A stretch of 64,000 nucleotides of DNA from NCBI GenBank assembly GCA_039707655.1, contig CM077676.1, forward strand, positions 379,072,114 through 379,136,113, read 5' to 3'. Position numbers and translations under genes: made by a program. Of this stretch, positions 12,114 to 22,908 are shown piece by piece (position 1 is the stretch's first letter; each line of letters begins with the position of its first letter). The notes below the pieces were generated by a model that ran no database searches, was not told where the DNA came from, and saw only the letters and a program-made list of their open reading frames with translations. Source of the DNA: Elymus sibiricus (lineage: Eukaryota; Streptophyta; Magnoliopsida; Poales; Poaceae).

Positions 12114-12552
12114 GTGCCCCTTATCCACTCGCGGACGCTCTCTCCTCCACTCATTCCCACCCCACCCCGCACCCGTCTCCTCCGCCGCCCGCGCCTCCCC
12201 GCCCCGCCGCCCCGCTCCGCCCCGCCCCGACCGGCCCCGTCCCTGCCGCCTCGTCCGCCGCCGAGTCCGCCGCCCGCGCCGCCCCGCCCTGCCGCCCCAC
12301 TCCGCCCCGACCGGCCCCGTCCCCGCCGTGATCCGCCGCGCCCGGCAGCCGCGTCGGCCCCGCCGGCCACCGCCTTGGCCCGGCCGGCCCCCCTGCTCCG
12401 CGTCGTCCCGGCCGGCCCCGCACCTCCCGGCCCCGACTCGCCCTGCCACGGCCGTCGGCCCGGCCTGCCCTGCCCCACCGGCCGCCGCCTCGCCCCGGCC
12501 CTGCCCTACCCCGCCGGCCGCCGCCTCGCCCCGGCCCTGCCCCGCCCCGCCG
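12114..12552 (+). other. GC-rich low-complexity stretch, probable 5' untranslated exon of the CACTA transposase gene
   Basis: Almost pure CCG/CCCCG-type sequence, open in several frames on both strands. The proline/arginine or glycine/alanine peptides look compositional. It ends at a good donor-like site (CCG|GTGAGACC at 12552/12553), and an acceptor-like CAG stands directly before the transposase ATG at 13406. I infer a leader exon; no protein is claimed. Confidence 0.45.
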
Positions 12553-12613
12553 GTGAGACCCGCCACCCTCCCGGCATTTTTTTTCTATTTTTTCATGATT
12601 TTGTAGATGATAG

Positions 12614-12780
12614 TAGTGCTTAATTTGATAGTTAGATAGATGATAGATAGATAGATAGATAGATGATAGATAGATAGTTAGATAGATAGATGATGATGAT
12701 GAGATGAATCTTGCAATTTTTTTTATGCTTCGATGATGATGACGAATAGATGATGATGATGAATATGTGATGATGATGAT
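12614..12780. repeat. GATA/GAT microsatellite
   Basis: Runs of GATA, GATAGATT-like and GATGAT units with short interruptions. Confidence 0.85.
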
Positions 12781-12976
12781 GAATATATTGCAATTTTTAG
12801 ATGTTGGAGTGATCGTCGGCGTTGGAGCTGTTGGTCCCCGATCATCCCGTCGATGTTCGACTACTTCCTCTATAGCCGAGGGTGAGCTACGAATCCACCT
12901 TCACCTCCTACGCTTTTTTAATCATGTCACTACATTTCATTCTCACGTCAAGTCGCGTAACCTAGGCGTCTCCCGT

Positions 12977-13038
12977 CCGAAAGGGTTGCATCGATAAATA
13001 TGCATTCAATTGCATATTTATCACCGCAACTCTTTCGG
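12977..13038. repeat. Short hairpin in the CACTA intron
   Basis: Arms 12977-13004 and 13011-13038 match at about 24 of 28 positions around a 6-base loop. The outer arms begin CCGAAAG. Confidence 0.8.
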
Positions 13039-13063
13039 ATTGTCCAGCATTTTCCACGGACAG

Positions 13064-13272
13064 CCCGAGGATGTGTAGATTGGGTACGTTCTCCATGCTC
13101 TACCCCATTCCAAGACAGAATTTCGGCAGCGCCTCCCCGTTGTTCTCCGGAGCACATTCTCTCGGCTATTTGCCGAGACGTGTATCTGGAGAACAGCGGG
13201 GAGGTGCTGCCGAAATTTTGTTTCGGAACGGGGTAGAGCATGGAGAACGTACTCAATCTACACATCCTCGGG
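13064..13272. repeat. 209-bp near-perfect hairpin in the CACTA intron
   Basis: Arms of about 85 bp, from CCCGAGGATGTGTAGATTG to its complement near 13254-13272, with roughly seven mismatches. The loop region contains a further short stem (CTCGGC/GCCGAG). No MITE-type target duplication is evident at its edges. Transcribed, it would form a long duplex like small-RNA precursors. Confidence 0.88.
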
Positions 13273-13405
13273 TGGGATTAGGACCCATCTTTACCTATTA
13301 GAGATGTAGGTGGATTCAATGCCGTCAACACGGTAGAAAATAAAAATTTGATATGATTAATTTAAATGAATCCTTAATTATGTTGTGTGCCTCCCAAAAA
13401 AACAG

Positions 13406-14164
13406 ATGATGGCAGATAATCAGTGAATGTACAGTGGTTTTATCCGTCGGAATCGAGTAACAACAGAGTGGGTCGCGAGAACGATGTGTTTTTGAAGGAG
13501 ATATTCCGTCGTCCAATGAAAATTATCCCACAATGCCCCTGTGCGAAATGTGGCAGACGTCTTCGTAAAAATCAGAAGGACATGTCTGAGCACCTTCGCA
13601 CGCACGGATATATGCCAAACTTTGACATGCCGCCGATAAACTTTGCCGAGCGGGGCCGTGGTAGAGAGGAGGTGATGCGACAACGCATCAGTGGTTATGT
13701 GGACGATGGGGTCAGAGACATGCTAGATGATGTCATTGCTGCAGAGATGGCACATGCGACACCTCCAGAGAATGAACCGGAGGAGCCAGAGGCAACCGCA
13801 AAGGCCTTCTTGGAGATCTTGGCCTCGTCAAAGAAACCTCTTTATGCGGGTGCCAAAGTCTCTCAGCTGCATGCCATCTCGCAACTGATGGCAGTCAAGG
13901 CTGAGTACGGCTGTAGCCAGAAATGCTTCGAAGCATTTCTGGGAGTATGGGCTAACAGCCTCCCCGAGGGTCATGAACTGCCGAAAAGCATGTATGCCAC
14001 GAAGCATCTCATGAAGGCACTCTCTATGGATTATGAGAAAATACATGTTTTTCCGAAGAATTGCCTTTTGTTTAGGCACGAGTATGCGGATGACAAGTAC
14101 TGTAGGGAGTGCGGTTCCTCTCGGTTCCTTGAGGTGGTCGGTGAGGATGGTGAGAAGAGGCAGC
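13406..14164 (+). pseudogene. TNP2-type CACTA transposase, N-terminal part
   Basis: Starts at the ATG directly after an acceptor-like CAG. The N-terminal transposase-associated domain shows MYSG near residue 8 and a zinc-binding CPCAKCGRR about 40 residues later, followed by MSEHL and G-Y-M-P. Two lesions lie early: TGA at 13424-13426 where W is usual before MYSG, and a probable 1-base loss near 13482 between WVART and VFLKEIF. The frame then runs on to KRQL, where Angela B interrupts it. The reading continues in frame at 22909 once the 5-bp duplicate is discounted. Family knowledge: TNP2 proteins cut CACTA ends. Confidence 0.87.
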
Positions 14165-15908
14165 TGATGGAAATATGCCCTAGAGGCAATAATAAAGTTG
14201 TTATTATTTTATATTTCCTTGTTCATGATAAAGGTTTATTATTCATGCTAGAATTGTATTGACCGGAAACTTAAAAACATGTGTGAATACACAAACAAAT
14301 ACCGTGTCCCTAGTGAGCCTCTACTAGACTAGCTCGTTGATCATAGATGGTTAAGGTTTCCTAACCATAGACATGAGTTGTCATTTGATAACGGGATCAC
14401 ATCATTAGGAGAATGATGTGATGGACAAGACCCATCCGTTAGCTTAGCATATGATCGTTCTGTTTATTGCTACTGCTTTCTTGAATGTCAAATACATGGT
14501 CCTCAGACCATGAGATCATGCAACTCCAGGATACCGGAGGAATACCTTGTGTGCTATCAAACATCACAACGTAACTGGGTGATCATAAAGATGCTCTACA
14601 GGTATCTCCGAAGGTGTCCGTTGCGTTGGCATGGATCGAGACTGGGATTTGTCACTCCGTGTTTCGGAGAGGTATCTCTGGGCCCTCTCGGTAATGCACA
14701 TCATAACAAGCTTGCAAGCAAAATGACTAAGGAGTTAGTTACGGGATGATGTATTACGGAACGAGTAAAGAGACTTGCCGGTAACGAGATTGAACTAGGT
14801 ATGGAGATACCGACGATCGAATCTCGGGCAAGTAACATACCGACGGACAAAGGGAATTACGTATGTTGTCATTGCGGTTCAACCGATAAGATCTTCGTGG
14901 AATATGTAGGAACCAATATGAGCATCCAGGTTCCGCTATTGGTTATTGACCGGAGAGGCGTCTCAGTCATGTCTACATCATTCCCGAACCCGTAGGGTCC
15001 GCACGCTTAACGTTCGTTGACGATATAGTGTTATATGAGTTATGTGAATTGGTAACCGAATATTGTTCGGAGTCCCGGATGAGATCCCGGATGTCACGAG
15101 GAGTCTCGGAATGGTCGAGAGGTAAAGATTTATATATGGGAAGTCATATTTTGGGTTCCGGAAAAAGGTGCAGTTTTTTCGGTATTGTACCGGGAAGCTT
15201 CCAGAAGGTTCCGGAGGATTCCGGAGGGGTCCGGAAGTCCACAAGTGGGTCCACCACGTCCCAAAGGGCTGGCATGGGCTAAGGGGAGGCGCCCTGGCCT
15301 TATTGGGCCAGGCGCACCAAGTCCTCAAAAGCCCACACAGCTAGGGAAGGAAAAAAGGGAGAGTCCTAGTAGGAATAGGATTGGACTTTGGAGTCCAAGC
15401 CCACGTGTGTACTATTCATGGTTACTGTTCACGTGGCACTATTCCTTTTACTCCAAGCCCCTACACATATATAAATAGAGGAGAGGGGGTGCCCCAAAGG
15501 ATACACAACATTGTCTTAGCCGGGTGCGGCGCCCCCCTCCACAGTTCCGTCCCTCGGTTATATTTTCGCAGTGCTTGGGCGAAGCCCTGCGGAGATAGCA
15601 TCACCATCACCATCACCACGCCGTCCTGCTGCCGGAACTCATCCACTACCTCGCCGTCTTGCTGGATCAAGAAGTCGAGGACGTCACTGAGCTGAACGTG
15701 TGCTGAACACGGAGGTGCCGTACGTTCGGTGCTCGGTTGGTTGGATCGTGAAGTTGTTCGACGACATCAACCGCGTTGTTCTAACGCTTCCGCTTACGGT
15801 CTACGAGGGTACGTAGACATACTCCCCCTGTCGTAGCTATGCATCTCCATGGATAGATCTTGCGTGTGCATAGAAATTTTTTTGTTTTCCATGCAACGTT
15901 CCCCAACA
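14165..15908 (+). repeat. 5' LTR of Angela copy B
   Basis: LTR of 1744 bp from TGATGGAAATATGCCC to CGTTCCCCAACA. It carries the promoter of the element. Frames inside it are not genes. Confidence 0.95.
15427..15480 (+). promoter_or_regulatory. LTR promoter of Angela copy B
   Basis: A TATA box (ATATATAAATAGAGG, from about 15467) is preceded by a G-box core CACGTG near 15430 and another near 15402. The transcript should begin a few tens of bases downstream, within the LTR. Confidence 0.6.
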
Positions 15909-15909
15909 G

Positions 15910-15923
15910 TGGTATCAGAGCCA
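15910..15923 (+). other. Primer-binding site of Angela copy B
   Basis: TGGTATCAGAGCCA, two bases after the LTR end, is the classic match to the 3' end of plant initiator tRNA-Met. Confidence 0.92.
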
Positions 15924-17144
15924 GGTCTATGCGTAGATGATATGCACGAGTAGAACACAAAGAGTTGTGGGCGGTGATCGTCATACTGCTTACCACCAAC
16001 GTCTTATTTTGATTCGGCGGTATTGTAAGATGAAGCGGCCCGGACCAACCTTACATGTCCACGTACATGAGACCGGTTCCACCGACAGACATGCAACTTG
16101 TTTTGCATAAAGGTGGCTGGCGGGTGTCTGTTTCTCCTACTTTAGTTGAATCGAATTTGACTGCGGCCGGTCCTTGTTGAAGGTTAAAACAGCAAACTTG
16201 ATAAATCACCGTTGTGGTTTTGTGCCGTAGGTAAGAACGGTTCTTGATTGAAGCCCGTAGCAGCCACGTAAAACTTGCAACAACAAAGTAGAGGACGTCT
16301 AACTTGTTTTTGCAGGGTATGCTGTGATGTGATATGGTCAAGACATGATGTGATATACGTTATTGTATGAGATGATCATGTTTTGTAATTTATCGGCAAT
16401 CGGCAGGAGCCTTATGGTTGTCTCTTTATTGTATGAAATGCAAGCGCCATGTAACTGCTTTACTTTATCGCTATGCGTTAGCAATAGTTGTAGAAGCAAT
16501 AGTTGGCGAGACGACCATGACACAACGATGGAGATCAAGGTGTCGAGCCGGTGACGATGGAGATCATGACGATGCTTTGGAGATGGAGATCAAAAGCACA
16601 AGATGATGGCCATATCATGTCACATATTTTGATTGCATGTGATGTTTATCCTTTATGCATCTTATTTTGCTTAGAACGATGGTAGCATTATAACATGATC
16701 CCTTCACTAAATTTCAAGATAAAAGTGTTCTCCCCGAGTATGCACCGTTGCTAAAGTTCGTCGTTTCGAAGCACCTCGTGATGATCGGGTGTGATAGATT
16801 CTACGTTCACATACAACGGGTGTAAGCCAATTTTACACAAGCAGAATACTTGGGTTAAACTTGACGAGCCTAGCATGTACAGACATGGTCTCGGAACACT
16901 GGAGACCGAAAGGTCGAACATGAGTCATATAGTAGATATGATCAATATGGAGATGTTCACCATTGATGACTATCCCATCTCACGTGATGATCGGACATGG
17001 GCTAGTTGATTTGGATCATGTATCACTTAGTTAACTTGAGGGATGTTAATTTAAGTGGGAGTTCATTAGTAATTTGATTAATTGAACTTAATTTATCATG
17101 AACTTAGTCTTGATAGTTTCTTTGCATATCTATGTTGTAGATAA
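15924..17144 (+). other. Untranslated leader of Angela copy B
   Basis: About 1.2 kb between primer site and gag, similar in sequence to 6476-7712 of copy A. The small frames it contains are shared by both copies and overlap one another. It probably holds packaging and dimerisation signals, which I cannot locate. Confidence 0.7.
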
Positions 17145-20100
17145 ATGGCCCGTGCTACTGTTCCGTTGAATTTTAATGCGTTCCTAGAGAAAGCTAAGTT
17201 GAAAGATGATGGTAGCAACTACACGGACTGGGTCCATAACTTGAGGATTATCCTCATTGCTGCACAGAAGAATTATGTCCTTGATGCACCGCTAGGTGAT
17301 GGACCTGCTGCATGAGCTGTTGCAGACGTTGTGAACGCCTGGCAGGCTCGATCTGATGACTACTCGATAGTTCAGTGTGCCATGCTCTACGGCTTAGAAC
17401 CGGGACTGCAAAAGCATTTTGAATTCCACGGAGCATATGAGATGTTCCAAGAGCTGAAATTGATATTTCAAGCTAATGCCCGGGTTGAGAGATATGAAGT
17501 CTCCAACAAGTTCTTTAGCTGTAAGATGGAGGAGAACAGTTCTGTCAGTGAACACATACTCAGAATGTCTGGGTACCACAACCACTTGACTCAGCTGGGA
17601 ATTGATCTTCCGGTTGAGAGTGTTATTGACAGAGTTCTTCAGTCACTGCCACCAAGCTATAAAGGCTTCGTGATTAACTATAATATGCAAGGGATGGAGA
17701 AGACAATTCCCGAGCTCTTCGCGATGCTGAAATCAGCGGAGGTAGAAATCAAGAAGGAGCATCAAGTGTTGATGGTTAACAAAACCACTAGTTTCAAGAA
17801 AAAGGGCAAGGGAAAGAAGGGGAACTTCAAGAAGAACGGCAAGCAAGTTGCCGCTCCCACGAAGAAACCCAAAGCTGGACCCAGGCCTGAAACAGAGTGC
17901 TTCTACTGCAAAGGGACTGGTCACTGGAAGCGGAACTGCCCCAAGTATTTGGCGGATAAGAAGGATGGCAAAGTGAGCAAAGGTATATTTGATATACATG
18001 TTATTGATGTGTTCGTCACTAATGCTCGCAGTAGCGCCTGGGTATTTGATACTGGTTCGGTTGCTCATATTTGTAACTCGAAACAGGAGCTACGGAATAA
18101 GCGAAGATTGGCTAAGGACGAGGTGACGATGCGCGTCGGGAATGGTTCCAAGGTTGATGTGATCGCCGTCGTCACGCTACCTCTACATCTACTTTCGGGA
18201 TTAGTTTTAGACCTCAATAATTGTTATTTGGTGCCAGCGTTGAGCATGAACATTATATCTGGATCTTGTTTATTGCGAGACGGTTATTCATTTAAGTCAA
18301 AGAATAATGGTTGTTCTATTTATATGAGTAACATCTTTTATGGTCACGCACCTTTTGTGAATGGTCTAATCTTGTTGAATCTCGATCGTAGTGATACACA
18401 TATTCATAATATTGATGCCAAAAGATGCAAAGTTGATAATGATAGTGCAACATACTTGTGGCACTGCCGTTTAGGTCATATTGGTGTAAAGCGCATGAAG
18501 AAACTCCATGCGGATGGACTTTTGGAATCTCTTGATTATGAATCATTTGATACTTGCGAACCATGCCTCATGGGCAAGATGACTAAAACTCCGTTCTCCG
18601 GAACAATGGAGCGAGCTACTGATTTGTTGGACATAATACATACCGATGTATGCGGTCCGATGAATGTTGAAGCACGCGGCGGGTATCGTTATTTTCTAAC
18701 CTTCACAGATGATTTGAGTAGATATGGGTATATCTACTTGATGAAACACAAGTCTGAAACATTTGAAAAGTTCAAAGAATTTCAGAGTGAAGTAGAGAAT
18801 CATCGTAACAAGAAAATAAAGTTTCTACGATCTGATCGCGGAGGCGAATATTTGAGTTACGAGTTTGGCCTTCATTTAAGAAAATGTGGAATTGTTTCAC
18901 AACTCACGCCACCTGGAACACCACAGCGCAATGGTGTGTCCGAACGTCATAACCGTACTTTATTGGATATGGTGTGTTCTATGATGTCTCTTACCGATTT
19001 GCTACTATCATTTTGGGGTTATGCATTAGAGACAGCTGCATTCACGTTAAATAGGGCACCGTCTAAATCCGTTGAGACGACACCATATGAACTATGGTTT
19101 GGCAAGAAACCTAAGCTGTCGTTTCTTAAAGTTTGGGGATGCGATGCTTATGTGAAAAAGCTTCAACCTGATAAGCACGAACCCAAAGCGGAGAAGTGCG
19201 TCTTCATAGGATACCCTAAAGAAACAATTGGGTACACCTTCTACCACAGATCTGAAGGCAAGGCCTTTGTTGCCAAGAATGGGTCCTTTCTAGAGAAGGA
19301 GTTTATCTCAAAAGAAGTGAGTGGGAGGAAAGTAGAACTTGATGAGGTAATTGTACCTTCTCTCGAATTGGAAAGTAGCGCATCAAAGAAAACCGTTCCT
19401 GTGATGCCTACACCAATAAGAGAGGAAGATAATGATAAAGATCATGAAACTTTAGATCAAGTTACTACTGAACTTCGTAGGTCGACCAGAGTACGTTCCG
19501 CACCAGAGTGGTACGGTAATCCTGTTGTGGAAGTTATGTTGTTAGACAACAGTGAACCTACGAACTATGAAGAAGCTATGATAAGCCCGGATTCCGACAA
19601 ATGGCTTGAGGCCATGAAATCTGAGATAGGATCCATGTATGAGAACAAAGTGTGGACTTTGGTGGACTTGCCCGATGATCGGCAAGCCATTGAGAATAAA
19701 TGGATTTTTAAGAGGAAGACATATGCTGATGGTAATATCACTGTCTACAAAGCTCGACTTGTCGCGAAAGGTTTTCGACAAGTTCAAGGGGTTGACTCGA
19801 TGAGACTTTCTCACCCGTAGCGATGCTTAAGTCTGTCCGAATCATGTTAGCAATTGCCGCATTTTATGATTATGAAATCTAGCAAATGGATGTCAAAACT
19901 GCATTCCTTAATGGTTTTCTCAAAGAAGAGTTGTATATGATGCAACCATAAGGTTTTGTCGATCCTAAGGGTGCTAACAAAGTGTGCAAACTCCAGCGAT
20001 CCATCTATGGACTGGTGCAAGCATCTCGGAGTTGGAATATATGCTTTGATGAGGTGATCAAAGCATATGGTTTTGTACAGACTTACGGTGAAGCCTGTAT

Positions 20101-21127
20101 TTACAAGAAAGTGAGTGGGAGCTCTGTAGCATTTCTAATATTATATGTGGATGACATATTGTTGATTGGAAATGATATAGAATTTCTGGATGGCATAAAG
20201 GGATACTTGAATAAGATTTTTTCAATGAAAGACCTCGGTGAAGCTGCTTATATATTGGGCATCAAGATCTATAGGGATAGATCAAGACGCTTGATAGGAC
20301 TTTCACAAAGCACATACCTTGACAAAGTTTTGAAGAAGTTCAAAATGGATCAGTCAAAGAAAGGGTTCTTGCCTGTCTTGAAAGGTGTGAAGTTGAGTCA
20401 GACTCAATGCCCGACCATGGCAGAATATATAGAGAAAATGAAAGTCATTCCCTATGCCTTAGCCATAGGTTCTATTATGTATGCCATGCTGTGTACCAGA
20501 CCTGATGTGTGACTTGCCATAAGTTTGGCAGGGAGGTACCAGAGTAATCCAGGAGTGGATCACTGGACAGCGGTCAAGAATATCCTGAAGTACCTGAAAA
20601 GGACCAAGGACATGTTTCTCGTTTATGGAGGTGACAAAGAGCTCGTCGTAAAGGGTTACGTCGATGCAAGCTTCGACACTGATCTGGATGACTCTAAGTC
20701 ACAAACCGGATACGTATTTATATTAAATGATGGAGCTGTCAGTTGGTGCAGTTCCAAGCAGAGCGTCGTGGCGGGATCTACGTGTGAAGCGGAATACATA
20801 GCTGCTTCGGAAGCATCACATGAAGGAGTCTGGATGAAGGAGTTCATATCCGATCTAGGTGTAATACCTAGTGCATCGGGTCCAATGACAATCTTTTGTG
20901 ACAACACTGGAGCAATTGCCATAGCCAAGGAGCCCAGGTTTCACAAGAAGACCAAACACATCAAGAGACACTTCAACTCCATTCGTGAATATGTCAAGGA
21001 TGGAGACATAGAAATTTGCAAAGTACACACGGATCTGAATGTGGCAGACCCGTTGACTAAGCCTCTTCCACGAGCAAAACATGATCAGCACCAAGACTCC
21101 ATGGGTGTTAGATTCATTACTATGTAA
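17145..21127 (+). pseudogene. Copia gag-pol polyprotein of Angela copy B
   Basis: Starts at the ATG of MARATVPLNF and ends at TAA 21125-21127, about 1,320 codons. In order: gag; a CCHC zinc knuckle CFYCKGTGHWKRNC near 17900; aspartic protease DTGS near 18050; integrase zinc finger (LWHCRLGH ... CEPCLMGK) near 18460-18580; DDE core with TDVCGP and SDRGGEY; reverse transcriptase with YVDD near 20145; RNase H with DASFDTD and CEAEY near 20665-20795. Lesions: TGA at 17313-17315, a 1-base deletion near 19796 (copy A keeps the base), TAG at 19880-19882, TAA at 19949-19951 and TGA at 20510-20512. The long open stretch 17331-19795 shows it is younger or less decayed than copy A. It is not expected to be active. 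Confidence 0.95.
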
Positions 21128-21149
21128 TCTAGATTATTGCCTCTAGTGC

Positions 21150-21160
21150 AAGTGGGAGAC
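21150..21160 (+). other. Polypurine tract of Angela copy B
   Basis: AAGTGGGAGAC immediately before the 3' LTR. Confidence 0.88.
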
Positions 21161-22903
21161 TGATGGAAATATGCCCTAGAGGCAATAATAAAGTTGTTAT
21201 TATTTTATATTTCCTTGTTCATGATAAAGGTTTATTATTCATGCTAGAATTGTATTGACCGGAAACTTAAATACATGTGTGAATACATAAACAAATACCG
21301 TGTCCCTAGTGAGCCTCTACTAGACTAGCTCGTTGATCATAGATGGTTAAGGTTTCCTAACCATAGACATGAGTTGTCATTTGATAACGGGATCACATCA
21401 TTAGGAGAATGATGTGATGGACAAGACCCATCCGTTAGCTTAGCATATGATCGTTCTGTTTATTGCTACTGCTTTCTTGAATGTCAAATACATGTTCCTC
21501 AGACCATGAGATCATGCAACTCCAGGATACCGGAGGAATACCTTGTGTGCTATCAAACGTCACAATGTAATAGGGTGATCATAAAGATGCTCTACAGTAT
21601 CTCCGAAGGTGTCCGTTGAGTTGGCATGGATCGAGACTGGGATTTGTCACTCCGTGTTTCGGAGAGGTATCTCTGGGCCCTCTCGGTAATGCACATCATA
21701 AGAAGCTTGCAAGCAAAATGACTAAGGAGTTAGTTATGGGATGATGTATTACGGAACGAGTAAAGAGACTTGCCGGTAACGAGATTGAACTAGGTATGGA
21801 GATACCGACGATCGAATCTCGGGCAAGTAACATACCGACGGACAAAGGGAATTACGTATGTTGTCATTGCGGTTCGACCGATAAGATCTTCGTGGAATAT
21901 GTAGGAACCAATATGAGCATCGAAGTTCCGCTATTGGTTATTGACCGGAGAGGCGTCTCAGTCATGTCTACATCATTCCCGAACCCGTAGGGTCCGCATG
22001 CTTAACGTTCGTTGACGATATAGTGTTATATGAGTTATGTGAATTGGTAACCGAATATTGTTCGGAGTCCCGGATGAGATCCCGGACGTCACGAGGAGTC
22101 TCGGAATGGTCGATAGGTAAATATTTATATATGGGAAGTCATATTTTGGGTTTCGAAAAAAGGTGCAGTTTTTTCGGTATTGTACCGGGAAGCTTCCAGA
22201 AGGTTCCGGAGGATTCCGGAGGGGTCCGGAAGTCCACAAGTGGGTCCACCACGTCCCAAAGGGCTGGCATGGGCTAAGGGGAGGCGCCCTGGCCTTATTG
22301 GGCCAGGCGCACCAAGTCCTCAAAAGCCCACGCAGCTAGGTAAGGAAAAAAGGGAGAGTCCTAGTAGGAATAGGATTGGACTTTGGAGTCCAAGCCCACG
22401 TGTGTACTATTCACGGTTACTGTTCACGTGGCACTATTCCTTCTACTCCAAGCCCCTACACATATATAAATAGAGGAGAGGGGGCGCCCCAAAGGATACA
22501 CAACATTGTCTTAGCCGTGTGCGGCGCCCCCCTCCACAGTTCCGTCCCTCGGTCATATTTTCGCAGTGCTTGGGCGAAGCCCTGCGGAGATAGCATCACC
22601 ATCACCGTCACCACGCCGTCATGCTGCCAGAACTCATCCACTACCTCGCCGTCTTGCTGGATCAAGAAGTCGAGGACGTCACCGAGCTGAACGTGTGCTG
22701 AACGCGGAGGTGCCGTACGTTCGGTGCTCGGTTGGTTGGATCGTGAAGTTGTTCGACGACATCAACCGCGTTGTTCTAACGCTTCCGCTTACGGTCTACG
22801 AGGGTACGTAGACATACTCCCGCTCTCGTAGCTATGCATCTCCATGGATAGATCTTGCGTGTGCATAGAATTTTTTTTGTTTTCCATGCAACGTTCCCCA
22901 ACA
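21161..22903 (+). repeat. 3' LTR of Angela copy B
   Basis: LTR of 1743 bp, differing from the 5' LTR by scattered substitutions (for example near 21610 and 22110) and single-base indels. It is followed by the GCAGC duplicate. Confidence 0.95.
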
Positions 22904-22908
22904 GCAGC

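Larger units (their letters stand above)
12553..13405 (+). other. Putative first intron of the CACTA transposase gene
   Basis: Bounded by GTGAGA and AAAAAAACAG. It contains a GATA/GAT microsatellite (about 12614-12780) and two consecutive strong hairpins (12977-13038 and 13064-13272). The splice sites are inferred from sequence only. Confidence 0.45.
14165..22903 (+). mobile_element. Ty1-copia LTR retrotransposon, Angela/BARE-like, copy B
   Basis: Full-length element in plus orientation with LTRs 14165-15908 and 21161-22903. It has a primer-binding site at 15910-15923, gag-pol at 17145-21127 and a polypurine tract at 21150-21160. The target duplication GCAGC lies at 14160-14164 and 22904-22908. 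It sits in a coding exon of the CACTA transposase. The structural parts are intact but the polyprotein carries four stops and a frameshift. Confidence 0.96.

Noticed and set aside
11690..12623. Long glycine/arginine- or proline-rich frames, up to 262 codons, on both strands
   Set aside because: Low-complexity GC-rich DNA is open in many frames at once, and some frames run through the palindromic repeat units.
15910..15923. Possible tRNA-Met gene fragment
   Set aside because: It is only the 14-base primer-binding site next to an LTR; no cloverleaf is present.
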